Assembly: GCA_003290165.1 (NCBI GenBank)
Contig: QNQO01007572.1
Coordinates: 62,001 to 126,000 of the forward strand
Origin: Berberis thunbergii
Taxonomy: Eukaryota > Streptophyta > Magnoliopsida > Ranunculales > Berberidaceae
Length of the DNA: 64,000 nt
Reading direction: 5' to 3'
Position 1 is the stretch's first letter, and each line of letters begins with the position of its first letter. The notes beneath the pieces were generated by a model that worked only from the letters and a program-made list of their open reading frames with translations, did no database searches and was not told the origin of the DNA. The translations under genes and the position numbers were made by a program. Below are positions 12,001-25,009 of the stretch, one piece after another.

Positions 12001-15000
12001 GGGAAGAGGGCTATTTTGATGCAGATGGAAATTTTGTTGAGTATGTCAATGAGAACGAAATCAAGGTAATGCATTCAATTTAGCTGTAACCTTCTAATCA
12101 CAAAATAACATATACAAAATTTTGTTGGTTTTTCCCGTTTTCCAATAAATGACAGATAAGACTTTTTATCTATGTAGGATGCATGGCTGGATAGCGTTGA
12201 TTCGGTATATAGCGAAAAAAGTTCTCATACAGAAAAAATGGAAGAGGATGGTGATGACCTTTCACCACAGGACATTGGAAAAATTAAGAGGCGTATTGCT
12301 AATCTGCTTGAGCTAGGGGAAACAGTAAGATATTTTCCTTGTTTCGTGCAAGTACTAGTGTATTACCCATGTTGTTGGAACGATAGAAAGTGTGTCATTA
12401 TGTTACGGTCAAAATTGGTCAAATTTTTATATCAGATGAAACAAAAATGTTTCAAACAGTGTAAGTGGAGTTTAGGTCCTTTGTTTGCATATGCCTTGGG
12501 AAGCCATTCTCATTCCTTTCTTTTGAAAAAGATTGAAATACTCACGACATGAAATGCATTAAATTTTTTTGTTTTGAAATGCATATTTAAAATTTGTAGT
12601 CTTTGTTTTAATCATTGGCAAGGATGCATAGACACGGATACGCAATTTTCCAAAAACTAGGACTTGGCGACACGTCAAACTTTACTATTTTCTTATTATT
12701 TTTCATAATTCATATGAACATAAACAATAATGAATAATTCAAACACATAAACATTCAAATACATCATTAAATGCAAATTGACGCGAAAATATTTGGTACT
12801 CACAATGTTTCTGACAATTTTTTTTTTTTTTAATTCTTTCTCAAAATTAAATAAAACAAGTTGCATCATAATGCAATGCATTCATGAGCCAACACATTGA
12901 AAGAGAAGTATAAAATTTATTTGAATTTTTTTTTTTGTGAAATGGTAAGAAAGTAATTAAGACATGTATTGATGATTATATTATGTATTGTAGAGAAATT
13001 GGAAAGAATGGGTAAAAGAAATAAACCATGTACTTCATTTCATAGGACTCTGCAAGTGGAAATGGAGAGCCTAGGGAGTACATACTTCTAAGTCATTACA
13101 TGGCTTGCATGAATCAAATAAACATAGGGAGTAAAACTCCCCAGCTACCTTCATCTATCTTTTCTTTCACTGGCCACCATATCCTCATTTTCAAAACAAA
13201 AGAGAAATCTCACGGGTCTTTTGTACCTTCATCAATCGTTTATCTCATTGTTCACCATTTCCTCAACTCAAAACAAAAGAGAAATTTCTTGATCTTTGTC
13301 CTTTTAAATGTTATTCAAATTTTTATAAGGCAGAATATGAGAAAGAAAGAGAATTCGAGTAGATGTTCGATGAGTAACCTCTTGGCGAGTAGATGTTCGA
13401 CTTCTTTTATTCTTTCTCTTATTCTTCTCTTTTTTCTCCCATGTGTCGTCTCTCCCTTGGATCCCTCTCTATCTGTGTCGTTTTTCTCTTTCCCGCGTCG
13501 ATCTCTCCTTCCCTAGATTTTTCTCGCAGTAGTCATCTCTCTCTTCCTTGATTTCTCTGCGTCTCTCATCTCTCTTTGTATTTTTACCAAAGCCAAAAAA
13601 AATATATATTTGCCATGTACATACCAAGTCCTGACCCTGTCGAGCACTTGTTCGACCAGGTCCACTACCCCGACACATTGACCGTGTGTCGAATACGCGT
13701 CGAACGCAATTCCATGTCCAACTCACATATGGGTTTTTTTCCTAGAGAGGTTGGGCATTCTTGATCATTGGTTTTGTTGGAAAAATTGTCGAAAATGTTT
13801 TTAACAATGTTTATCAAAATTCAACAACCAAGTAGATAGTTATGATGATTTTTATTTCGAGAATAAAAAATACAAAAACTTTTTCTCCGCTGTATATATA
13901 TTCTACTCATTTTTTAAGTTTTATGTTTCTTTTCTTTTGCCCTTCTACATACTTTATATTTACAAAGATACAGTTATAGCGAAGGAATATCAAACCTCAA
14001 CATCTTCCTCAACTATAGATCACAGCCCTCCAAATTCTTATGAATAGAAATACCCTTTAGCTGATTTGTAAGATAGATTATCAAAAACATCCAGTGTTTA
14101 GGGGTTGATATTTCTATTTATATATTTTCCACCAATGAGAAAGTCTTTCCCTTTTCACTACATTGTTTCTCGTCACTGATAAAAATAAAACTTACATATA
14201 TTTTGGTAGGTTCTCCAAGCTTTGAGAAGGTTGAAAGGGACTACACATGACAGGAAGGGGAAAATGCCGAAAGAAACAAAACATATGTTTGACCAACTTA
14301 CAGAAGACTCCATGAAACTGATGGAGAATGGTGATTACAGTTGAGTATCTTGAATTTATAAGCTAGAAAACAAAGCATTGCATATTTCACCTTCAAGAAA
14401 CCTGTCAATATTCTTTGGCCACTTGACATCATATTTCTTGTGTAATTGTATACATTTTCCTTTTTGCCTTAAAAAAGTTCAAAGTCTTGATTCTGTTTTT
14501 CTGGTTTAAATTTCTTTTTGCAGATGTCTACAATGATGAACGGGAGGTCTTTGAACGTGAAGCAGGTAAAAAAAATTGTATAGTTCTTTCTACAAGTGGC
14601 TCCATGGTTAATTGACAGTTAAGTCGTGGGTCTCCACAACACAACACACAACAGATGCACAAACCTACAGATTCCGACAAATGAAACCTTAAGCCGTACT
14701 TCATCATTATTTGATTTATTTCTTTTTCAAAATTAAATATCGCAAACAAAAGGCATTTTTTGTTTATCGTTCTTTGCTAACATAGAAGTCTATCTCATTA
14801 CCAATGAGGTACTGCTGGTAGACTTGTGGCAGATGATATAATAAGTTTAGGGTTCGAACCTAGGGAGACATTTAATGGTTCTTGGATCCAATAAAAACCT
14901 TGCTTTCCTTTCAAAAAACAAAAATAAAAATAAATAAATAATAAAAATAAATAAAAAATGAAAAAATCATAGAACTCTCATCATCACCAACCAACTAGTC

Positions 15001-18000
15001 ACCACTGCCACTTCCTTCTAAAGTTGATTCATCAACAACTTCTCTCTAGATGTCTAGTTCTAGGTGAGGAGATTACCGCCATTGATCGTCTCGTGGAGAG
15101 TCCTCTTTATGTTGGTATACTTCATTATAGGACAACCAAAAAGTTGTGGAACAGGAAAACTGGAGGGCGAGGTTAGGGACCAAATTGCGAATTACTGGTG
15201 ATTTTAACAAATATTTTCATGCTCATGCTACTTTGAGAAGAACGCTTAATGACCTTTCAAAGTGACCATTGAAGACCATTTAGTGGATTATTACAAGAAG
15301 CTACATGCTGGGGTAAAGATGGAGACCTTCCATGGAGAGTATCCCATTTGACCGCGACTGCACTATGATATTATCAAGGAATGGGTGGAGGTATTTTGAC
15401 AAGGAGATTGTAAACGTTTTGTCCGTGACAGACAGCTTTCCAGTGGGTGTTTCCATGGCTTGTTGATACTAGCCTGTTTTGGGGACTCAACGCTACGTTC
15501 ATTACTCAAACTCCTAAGAGGGAGGTGAGCTAAAAGACGACCGCCCTGATAAAATCATGCAAAGGAATTGACAAAGGGGATGAAGGTGTGTATGAAACGT
15601 GTCATTGCGGGCTTCATGGAAGAGTAGGTAGTTGTCAAAATAGGATCCCCATCTATTATATGTCCCTATTTTTTATTCCAATGTCTGTAGCTAACAAAAT
15701 GAAGCAAATGGTTAGGGATTTCTTATGGGTTGGAGCAGAGAGGGTTGAAAGTTTTCATCCCCTTGGATGGTAATTGGTGGCACTTTCTAAAGACAAAGGA
15801 AGCTTGGGGGTTAGAACTTACAGAAATGTTGCCTTTACATGGGAAATGGTTGTGGATCTGTGGTGATACAACAAGGAGCCAAATAGTCTCTGGAGAAGAG
15901 TCATCAAAGCTGTGCACTATGGAGGTTGGAATGAGTGGGTTCCTAATCACGTGTGCTCATGTTGCTGAGTGGCGGGACCATTTACTTTTGTATTCTGAGC
16001 TTTACGTGACACCATTTTATTTGTGCTTGTGGATGGATTTGGTGATGCCACGATCTGTTGAGGAAGCGTTGTAGGAGTGTGAAGTCTATGAAGGAATCAA
16101 GGATAGAGGGGTGGCTTGGTCTCTCATCCCCTACGCAATTGTTTGGGTTAGCTCGCAAAGGAACAACAAAATCCATGGAAGTACTTTTCTCTCTAGGAAT
16201 AGTGTTGTGATGGATGTGAAGGGTTTTCTTTTGTTAGATTGGGAATATTATGAGGGTTCCATGATGTATGGTTCCTGTTTGGGGGCTTTACCCATTGTAT
16301 TGTTTCCTTTTATCGCTGTTTGTTCTTATCAATAAAATATAAGTTACGAACAAAAAAATTAAGCATGAGGTTATTGTGTGAAAATGATCACGCCGTTCCG
16401 AGTATTGTAGTTCGTTTGGGTTTAAGGAGGGAGTAAATGACATTTTGTTAAAGTTGCCTACTTTAGCTGTGGCTTATCTCTGACATTTGGTTCTAGTTAG
16501 TAGTGTAGTTCATATTTAGTCATCCTATGGAACTGAGAATATGACTCCTTTTGAGCTCCATCTTATCATTCTAATTTAATTACTTGCTTATTCATCTTGT
16601 GTTATATATTTCTATTAGGCTACACTATCTCTAATTGATTGGTACTATAGGACTTCTGCACCCAACACCATGCAGTTGAGATATGTGGCCTTAAATGATG
16701 GCAGTGATTTATGTTTTCCTGAATGTTATTTGTTTTCTCTGAGTCTGTGCAGTGGTGTAAGTTGCTATTGAGGTTTCAGTTGTTCACTGTTTATTTTGTA
16801 TATTCTAGAAGGATATGAGAGGTTAGCTCGTGCAAAGGATGGTACATCTGTGAATGTCAGAGATGGAACTTTCAATTCAAATGGAGCGGTCTTTTCTGAT
16901 GATGTAGACAATGGAGTAGCCTCTTCACTATTGCCTGGCTCAGGCTCGGTTCCTTCAGTTCCTGATGCATCAGGTGATGCTGCTGATGCATTTGATATGT
17001 TTGCGGAACATGATGAAAACCCTACTTCCAATAGCAATGTGGGTTCTGGCTCTGCTACTGAACCCGATCTTCATCAAGGTATGCAGACAAGGGTTTTAAA
17101 AATTTTTATTTGAAAAGTACAAGTAATGCTCCTCTATGCAAAATATTTGTAGAATACGTCAGTAACATATGTTGAGACATGAACATAACATAGGTGCTCT
17201 CAGGCGTTTTGTTGCGTCAACTAGTCGCATGTTGTTGAAAATGTCTTTTTGAATTTTCGTTTTGATTTATTTATTTATTTTTGATATCAAACTCACCATG
17301 ATTTATTGATTAAGACAAAATAAAACAGTGAGGAACTCATGATACAAAGGAAAGAGCAAAGGAAAACTACAAAAGCAGCTTATCCCAACTAAACATAAAC
17401 AAGTCAAAGTTCACCCATTGTCAAATATCTTCCTTAATGGCGATGAAGTGAATAATTAAGGAATGAAATGTTCATCCTGAGTCAAAGTTTACATGGTGAT
17501 AATTAAAACAGATTTGATTCTTTTGTAAATGTTCATCAAGTGGATGATGAAGTGGATGTTGTTGGTTGTGATAAAAGATAAGAATTTAAGAATGAAATTT
17601 TTGACTTTTTGGATGCGAGTGTGTTGATAGTTATGGCTTTGAATTTTGAGGATGTCTGTTCTTTTGATTCAACTATTTAAGTTATGGCTTATTTTACAAA
17701 TTTGGAATTTGACTATATGCAGTTATTGTTTGTATATTTTCTTTACCTGAAATGTATACTTGAAATAAGGCTTAGGCCTCATGCCTTGATGCTCACACCA
17801 CATGTAATCGTCATACTTCTGTGTTTAAAAACTTTGACACTAATTTCACTATGCAACCTCTCATGCAATCAATGTAGCCCTTTTGTTGCAACTCACCGGT
17901 AAATATCTTTCAGACGTTATATAGAATGTCTATAATAATAGCTTGTTATTTCTCACCCACGTCTTTGCTGAATTTGTAGGGGGGGATGTACAAATTGACT

Positions 18001-21000
18001 ATGTGTTTGATGAGTCATCAGGGTAAGCTGTTTCTTGCGTCAGTCTTTCTTGCTCTTATGGACAGTGTATTGATGAGATTAGAGAAAAAAAAATGGTAAT
18101 ATTAATTTTTTCGTTTATTTATTACATTTTGTCATGGACTGATTAATCGATGCGTTTCGAAAAATGATTAATTGGTAAATCAATGAGGGACCGATTAATC
18201 AGACAGAGATTATTCAAATGATTAATTCACAATTCGTAATGCTCTACTAGTAAGAAGTGGTTAATCATGATTGATCACCTAGTAATTACAGATTAGATAA
18301 CATAGATTTCTATTTTACGAATAGTTATTAAAACCTTTCGATTTAGAATTCAAATCTCGATTTTCTAAATTTGGCATATAAAGTCTGACTCTTGCGTTTG
18401 AATCGGAAAAGGTGTGAATCATTGATTTACAATTTGATTCTAACATGATTTATGCAACTCACGATTCTCGCATTAGAAAATGGGGTTTAATTAGACCATA
18501 GATACCCGATTCGCTCAACTTAAATTTTAATTGGATTGTGTGTACCGATTCATGACTCGAGTCAGTGGATTTCAACAATCTATTTCGTTGAGAAGAGAAC
18601 AAAGGATGGAGAGTAAGGAGGAGAATTAGGCAATATTTTTTTTCGTAAATTACATGACCGAGAGATGTGGAAGATGCATATCAGAAATGTGGTAGTTGGG
18701 CCCATTTAGATTTGTTTTATTATTTTATTGGGTCATTTCTAGTTGGTGTTTTCCAAAACACCCATTAACTTTTTAAAATTTTCAACAACTTGTCATAACT
18801 AGATAACTCCATTAAATATCATGTATTGAGTCCACGTTCATGTATTCCTAAATTTTTTCTATATACTATATATTTATATCAAATATATTGGTATATATAA
18901 AGTAAATATCTTACTAAACTAAAGCAATATACGAATCGCGGCCCCAAATAGCGTATCGACTTTGCAAATCCAACGTACCCCGAATCTATTCTCGTTATAT
19001 GTAACATTTTGTTCCTCATATGCCCATACTAGGTAACTATGCATTAGATGTTTGTCCTTATTAATACATTAAGTGGCTGGTCCCTTTTTTCATTAATAAA
19101 TGAGTTTGGTTCATTGACTGTGTAGGCAATGGTTAAGTGGTCATGTGACTTATACGTGACGTTTTTTAATCAAAATACCCATGACAAATACCATAATAGC
19201 CATGACAAATACTATAACACCAAAATACCATAATACCATCATACCATAATACCCATGACATTTTTTAATCATTTTATTGGATATTATCATGTGTGTGGCA
19301 CGTGATCATTTAATTGTTGACTGCTGGTCAATTCACAGTCAAAGATCAAACTCAATTATTAATTAAAAAGGGACTAAAGCCACATAATGTATTAACATGA
19401 GGGACCAAAGTCCAATTAACCCCAAAATGGGCTCACATTTTTTTGGAAGATGGGTTAGTAGAAGTTAATTTCATGGTTTTCCTGGCCCACACACCTTTTA
19501 ACCTCTTTTCTTTTAACCCTAATAGACATTTTTTCGTATCTCATTTATGTTTGTTTGAGAAATCTAAGGGCCAAAACTTGGCCAATGGAAACTATTTGAT
19601 GAAACAGGAAGAAGAAGGTTTAGTAAAGATATCGATGATGAAAAAATAATAAAATAAAGAACAAGAGATAGGAGGTCAATATAGAGGATAGCTATGATGG
19701 AACGGAGAAAATTGAAAATGAAAAACAAGAAACTAATTTTTCACACAATCTCTCATGGCCATGAATGGAACTGATGAAGAAGGCATGATTTTAAAGCAAA
19801 AGTTATGACACTACATATTTTGATATTTTGACACCAAGGAATTGTGGATTTACACTTGACTTATGAGTATGATTTATGAATTTAGAATTATATTATGGTT
19901 CATTTTAAAGATCGAGGATTAAAGGTCAAAGTCTTATGGTTAGAAAGTGTAGAATGTGAAGATTTGGTGGTAATTTGTGTGTGCATTTAAAAGTTTGCAT
20001 GAACCAAGATATTAATGGTCAAGTCCTTACATTTATAGTAAAATATTACTTTATTGTTGTATCCTTTCTATTTTCACATCTTTTCGTATCTCCATGTTCA
20101 AATTTGTTCAACAATCCTGTATTTGTAAACCCACTTCCTCTAGTTGCAGATGGGGTCATATCGACATGGTTATGTAACAAATATTTCCTTGTATTCAACT
20201 TAATAGGCCTTGAGTTTATTTCCGAAGAGTGATGCAATTGAGTCAAGCTCTTGACCAATTCCATCTAACAGTAATGAAAAGGAAACCTTTCTATCAGGCT
20301 CGTATACCTGTGTGATATATAGCCTATTTGAAAGGTGGAGTTAGGGGTTTGCAAAAAAAAAAAAAAAAACCCCGATAAAACCGAACAACCGATCGGACAC
20401 AAGCAAACCAAGTTGGTTTGGTTATCCATATGTCAAAAATTGACTCTTTCGATTCGGTTTTCGGTTTTAGTAGGTATACAACCGTTCAAAGCCGAATTGA
20501 ACCAAACCTATACTTATTCGAAAATAATATATATTTTTTCAATACCAATGTCACTTCATTCGATTATGGTCTGTCTTAGGGTAAAATGCCAGTTTTCGGT
20601 TCATTTATGGTTAGGATAAGTTTAAAGTCGGTTCGGTTTTGCTTAGAGGTTCGGTTTGGTTGGCAATTTTCACTCAAAACCGATTGATCCGAACCATGCT
20701 GACCCCTAGATGGAGCTTCTACACTAGGTTTCAAACATATACTTGACATGGGAGTTAAAAGCCCACCCTTTCTTTTTAAAACTCGTTAAAAGAACTAGAG
20801 AAGCTTTACTCCTCCCATAACAAACATTACTCTTCTATGCCACAACCTTAATTTTGGTGAACATATTAAAATTTTTGCAATGGCCCTTGTTTGGCACTGG
20901 GTGTTACCGTGTTAGCGATAACTAAAGTGTGTATTATTTGAAAGATTTTTACTTCATTGGGAAGTTCTTTGTGGTGTGGTTTTGCAAATTCTTGTAGTCT

Positions 21001-22684
21001 TTGTATTATCTTTATCAATAAATTATGAGCATTATTAACTCATTTTCTCTGCAATTCGACTTGCCTGATTTGTATATTAACATGCTGCTTTCTTTCTTTC
21101 AGTTACTATTATAGTAGCAGTACGGGTTACTACTATGATCCTACATCAGGATTGTACTGCTCTGCCGATTCGGGAAGATGGTAACTTACCTACTTCTTGT
21201 CTTTTCTTTTATTGTTCATCATGTTAAATTTTGTAGTATTATGTTTTATGAACTTGCTGCACTGCTTTGTTTCAGATTGTTTTTCACCATCATCATTTTG
21301 CATTACGCCTTTTATGATGTGGTAGATTTATTGTTAATCAGATAGTTCATCACTACTAGAATGAAATAGATGCATATATAGCTTCTTCCTCTTTCTTTCG
21401 TTTCATTCGTATCATCTTTTCCTTTTAACCTTTTCTATAATTAGGGTCGATTAGGATCGTATATGCTAAAAGCCTCAAACCAAAATTTATCTTAAAAACC
21501 ATAACTTCCTAACTGTTTGTTAAACATTGATTTGAGTTGGCATTTAATTGGAAACTCGATTGACTAATCACCGATCAGCTCAAATACGCTTGAGAGATTT
21601 TTGGTAAAATCGTATTGCGTATAGTCTGATTTGATTAGTTCCGGATAACACTCAAGAATTTTTGTTTAATTATGTGTAGGGTTATTTTGACTTTGTGTGC
21701 CAAGTTTGTCCAGCTTAGAGTTTAAGTCTTAAGAATATTTTGACTTGTTTGATTGTCTAACTTGGTTTAATGTTTCTCAAAATTGTCCCTTGACTCGGTC
21801 AATTGTTATCAACGTTGTTAATGATTGTGGTTGACTGTCAGGGACAATTTTTGTTCATTTGTTAGACAATCAAACAAGTCAACGTGGTCTTGGGACCTAA
21901 ACTCTTTTGTTGGACAAACTTGGGACACATTTGCAAAAAAACCCTAAAATGTAGCAAAGTAGCAAATATAGTACTAAAAAGCTTGAAATTTGTATAAACC
22001 AAGAATTCAAAACTTTGATACAGAGCTTCATGTGTATGTAAGTCTGAAAGCCTTCAATTTCAAGACAGGTACTTGTTGTTCTTATGCTTATTTTATTTTA
22101 TTTTATTTTATTTATTTTTAATAATCTTGACATTCAAAAATAAAAAAATTGAGAGAGCTGGCACCTTTTATGATTGCTAAACTTATATGATGATGGCTTG
22201 CAACTTTGAAGTTACTTGCACAAACGCTTAGCAGCCTGTAATAAAATTTAAATTAAGGACCTGCTTTAGGTCTTGTTCCTCTAAACCTTCAAATCATAAA
22301 AAAATATTGAGGTTTTGAGTTCCCTATTGGTGATGATCTTAGAAGGCATTTAAATTCATGCGGAAGTTAAAAAAGGGTTAAATGCTACAATCAAATTATA
22401 GAGAGAGGCAACACCGAATAACATAAGTCAGTATATGGCATCTAGATTAAAGAAAATGAGATAAAACTTACTGTAGATGTCATATACTGACCTGTGAGTT
22501 AAAAATTTGAATGCATTATTTTTACTTGCAATATTGTTTATTTTTATCGGACGCTTTTTGTTTTGAGACGGAAATGTTGACCAACCTGTAAACTTCTTTC
22601 CATATGTCTCTTAGGTACTCATATAATGAGGAAATGGGCACTTACAATGAAATTCAAGGCGAGGCTGAACATCCCGTGACCTAA
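9052..22684 (+). CDS. CD2BP2: CD2BP2/U5-52K-like splicing factor with OCRE-like C-terminus
   Basis: Ten exons, all with GT-AG junctions and consistent phase: 9052-9128, 9291-9510, 11940-12065, 12178-12324, 14210-14339, 14524-14565, 16809-17078, 17980-18022, 21103-21180, 22615-22684 (stop TAA). They give 1,203 nt, 400 residues. The family (human CD2BP2 = U5-52K, yeast Lin1) is a U5 snRNP assembly protein in the nucleus. Seen here: a basic stretch RPRFPKGKKVKK (about 28-40), a likely nuclear signal; PKRAAKERSKRRSE; the family signature IEPFNLNKEREEGYFDADG (about 111-129); DAWLDSVD (142-149); and LQALRRLKG (192-200). The C-terminus (about 345-390) is tyrosine-rich, FDESSGYYYSSSTGYYYDP..., which matches an OCRE module rather than the GYF domain of animal proteins. 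No stop or frameshift is seen. Introns 2, 6 and 8 contain transposon insertions. Confidence 0.9.
10960..11760 (+). pseudogene. LINE reverse-transcriptase fragment in intron 2
   Basis: Decayed non-LTR retrotransposon sequence in the same orientation as the host gene. Recognisable reverse-transcriptase pieces are SWDFLIYVVDKFG (about 11,400), a region like the family's GLRQGDPLSP followed by LAEALSMMMERA (11,540-11,620), and HLQFANDSIFLIDLHLS (about 11,665-11,715), where the family has FADD; the second catalytic Asp position is replaced here. Many stops and frame changes occur. The stretch just upstream (10,640-10,960) is AT-rich and unassigned. Confidence 0.65.
12325..14209. other. Intron 4 of the CD2BP2-like gene, no recognised gene
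   Basis: 1.9 kb of intron. It is AT-rich, with a poly-T run near 12,820. A short direct repeat, gagtagatgttcga, occurs at about 13,357 and 13,389. Open frames at 13,100-13,516 lack recognisable protein signatures. Confidence 0.5.
14795..14975 (+). mobile_element. tRNA-derived SINE in intron 6
   Basis: A box-A match (tggtagacttg, 14,816-14,826) and a perfect box-B match (ggttcgaacc, 14,851-14,860) are 35 bp apart, the spacing of an internal RNA polymerase III promoter. They are followed about 50 bp later by a long A-rich tail with aataaat repeats (about 14,913-14,970). There is no cloverleaf, so this is a SINE rather than a tRNA gene. It lies directly upstream of a LINE remnant. Confidence 0.6.
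15060..16345 (+). pseudogene. Internally deleted LINE in intron 6
   Basis: A non-LTR retrotransposon remnant in host-gene orientation. Visible pieces are GDFNKYFHAHATLRRT (about 15,200); LNATFITQTPKRE (about 15,490-15,530), the start of the reverse transcriptase; then IPIYYMSLFFIPMSVANKM and VRDFLWVGAERVESFHPLGW (15,640-15,770), the end of the reverse transcriptase; and further C-terminal parts to about 16,330. The catalytic centre between LNATFI and IPIYYMSL is missing, so this is an internally deleted copy. It ends in caataaaatata and a short A-run, a likely 3' tail. Confidence 0.72.
17079..17979. other. Intron 7, no recognised feature
   Basis: About 0.9 kb of AT-rich intron. A tttatttattta tract near 17,265-17,282, followed by gatatcaaactcacc, could be the reversed tail of an old retroposon. 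Nothing else is supported. Confidence 0.4.
19040..19425. mobile_element. MITE with ~110-bp inverted ends in intron 8
   Basis: The left arm (about 19,040-19,150: taatacattaagtggctggt, then catt-aataa-tgagtttg, ttgactgtg) is matched in inverted orientation by the right arm (about 19,300-19,425: ttcacagtcaaagatcaaac ... gccacataatgtatta). Between the arms is a run of simple repeats, taccataat/cccatgaca. There is no coding potential. The target duplication is unclear. Confidence 0.65.
20342..20708. mobile_element. hAT-type MITE in intron 8
   Basis: The ends taggggt and accccta are inverted. Imperfect 8-bp flanks, ggtggagt and gatggagc (six of eight match), fit a hAT target duplication. The interior has the ccgaac/gttcgg-rich composition common in plant hAT MITEs, and an A17 run at about 20,354. 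No protein is encoded. Confidence 0.6.
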
Positions 22685-24760
22685 AGGTAAATGCACGTCT
22701 GTGGTCTTATGTTATCTGGAAACAAGAATGTGCAGTATTATGTTGATTTAGTTTGTAGAGAACATTTTATCACCCCGAACTTTTGTTCAGTGGTTTACTT
22801 GTTGCTTAGTATTTCCTGTGAATTGCATCATTTCCTAAATTTGAATGTTGGCAAGTGATGGTTACACAGGAGAAAATGTCATGTACCTTTCAAGTATCCT
22901 CAACTGATGTACTATGGTCTATGGTTGTTAAATGATAGGACAAAATTGCTTAATAATGAATCTTATTAAGTTTGGCTACTGTTAACTTTAGCCGTAAAAC
23001 TTGATTCCTTTGGTAATTTCTTCATATATGTATGAACACTGCTTCAGCAGAAATCGCCCATTGAAAATTGGAAGAATCTTTTGGGTTTTCCAATATGTAG
23101 GTTGTTTGTTCCCAAAAAAATCTTGAAAAAAGAACTTGGGTCTACTAGTATCATGCCGGAATCTAACTGCAGTTTGTTGTTCTTGTGGTAGAACCAAGGA
23201 TTGTAATTTTGTTTTTTCGTGTTAATTTCGGTTTCCTGATTTTAAGAAAATTTTCGATGTGTAAAAAAAAATGTAAAAATTTCGAGAATAGATAAAATAT
23301 ATAATGAATTTCGTGAGTATATGAAAAATATGTGAAAAAAAGAAGATGCAATTAAGTAAATCTATTAAACACATTAAATGAATTCTAAATACCAAGAAAT
23401 GAAACAAACATAAAATCAATATATAATTAGGAAATAAGGGAGTGGTTTTAAAAATCAATATATAAGTAGAAAAAATGATAATTAGAAAATTAGGGGATGG
23501 TTTAAAAAATCAATAAATAATTAGAAGAAATGACAATTAGAAAAAAACCTCAAAATTTATAAAAAAACCTTGAAAATTTATGAAAAACTGTAGAAAAAAT
23601 GTAATTTTTGTTGGTTAGTTTTTATATTTTCACGAAAAAGCGAAATTTACGAAAAAAATTCCGAAATTTATGAAAAATTCTTGAAATTTTTTGAAAAAAT
23701 ATAATTATTTCTTTCACACCTTTTCTTTTCGTAATTTCAAAAAAACAAAATTATCGTTGAAATTTCGCATAATTTCGCGAAATCACATTCCTTGGGTAGA
23801 ACCATGGTCAGAAACTCGAAAAAAACGGAAGCTCGACTTTTCTCGTTGAAAATTTCCCAAATGTCACCACCATAAAGTAGAAACTTACTATAACTATTCA
23901 GTTTCGAGTGAGACTACACGGAGATCTCATTGGAAAATACCTTGAATATTCAAAACTTCGTCATCATAGCTATGGTTGAAATGTCGATGATGAAATTGTT
24001 TTAGGAAAAACAAGGATAAAATTTGCACGATTAAATCTCTGTTTAGCAAGAAAGAAGCAAGCAATGATGTAAGATTATATTTTAACATCTTGCAATAATC
24101 TTCGTTCAATATTTGTTGCTAAATTGAAATTTGATCTTCTAAGAAATGTCGTAAAAATGAGACATAATCTCACAACAAATCTTACCAGACCACAACTTAG
24201 TTTTGCATCAAAAGGTGTCTTAATTACAAATTTCAAAAAAAATTTGGTGTTGCATTCTCGAGCTTTGCTAGGGGTCGAGGGAGGGAAAGGGGCGAGCCCC
24301 TCGAGATGAGCACATCGGCCTCGTGATGCGTGATGTTGCTCATCTCGAGGCGGTTGGGTGACTTCCACCCATCCCTCGACCCCTAGAATTGTTGTGAATT
24401 CTCATATTCCACCTTTGTACAATGTAATGTGACAATGTGTCATCGCCCAATCTGTTGCTTATTCTCGACCTGAACTGACTGATGCATGTGTAAATAATTG
24501 AAGGATAGGAACCAATGACACCTAATTTTTTTTTTTTTAACCATCGTCAAACCTTAGATCCCTCTTCTGCCTGTCTTCGTTATTAATGCATGTGAAAGCT
24601 GTAGTTTAGAGTAGCACATTACTGTGAGTATTTTTTGACTTGCAGGCCGAGAAGTTAGTGCCAGGAAATCGATATCCATCGATCTCCTATGTTACCATGT
24701 TGGTCAAATTTCTTATCTCAGGTTTATTCCCTTTACAAATTTGCACTTTCCCAGAACATT
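22685..24760 (+). other. Probable 3' UTR of the CD2BP2-like gene with a ~1.96-kb intron
   Basis: Three bases after the stop codon is a good donor, AAAG|gtaaatg (donor at 22,688). A good acceptor, tttgacttgcag|gcc, ends at 24,645. The downstream piece has no long open frame, so it would be a 3' UTR exon. The interval 23,220-23,780 is A/T-rich with many gaaattt/tgaaaaa variants and no gene. A transcript would be needed to confirm the splice. Confidence 0.4.
24268..24386. repeat. Nested perfect hairpin of 119 bp
   Basis: The outer 15-bp arms ctaggggtcgaggga (24,268-24,282) and its exact complement (24,372-24,386) enclose a second exact pair, cctcgagatgagca (24,299-24,312) and its complement (24,337-24,350). 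The segment is GC-rich against AT-rich surroundings. It may be a very short inverted-repeat element; it is not a gene. Confidence 0.7.
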
Positions 24761-25009
24761 GGGTCTCATATTTTTGGCTAAGGAGCAGACGAGGGTGTTT
24801 TCGTTAGCAATTTATCATTACTGACCCTTCTTATACACCAAGGATCTTGCATAAAAACGTATAAGCCCATTAGAAGATAATATAATGGCCTCTGCTAAAT
24901 AACACCACTATTTTTATTGATGGACACCACCAATTCCCTACTTTCTGATGCACCATCAATATAAGCCATTCAGAAAATTTTTTTTTCCCTTTTGTCTCCA
25001 ACGTTTGGT

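Noticed and set aside
13100..13516. 138-residue frame in intron 4
   Set aside because: Low-complexity Ser/Leu/Phe-rich sequence in an intron with no signature and no clear splice context.
14816..14860. Possible tRNA gene
   Set aside because: Boxes A and B are present but there is no acceptor stem or anticodon arm, and a long A-rich tail follows. A SINE fits better.
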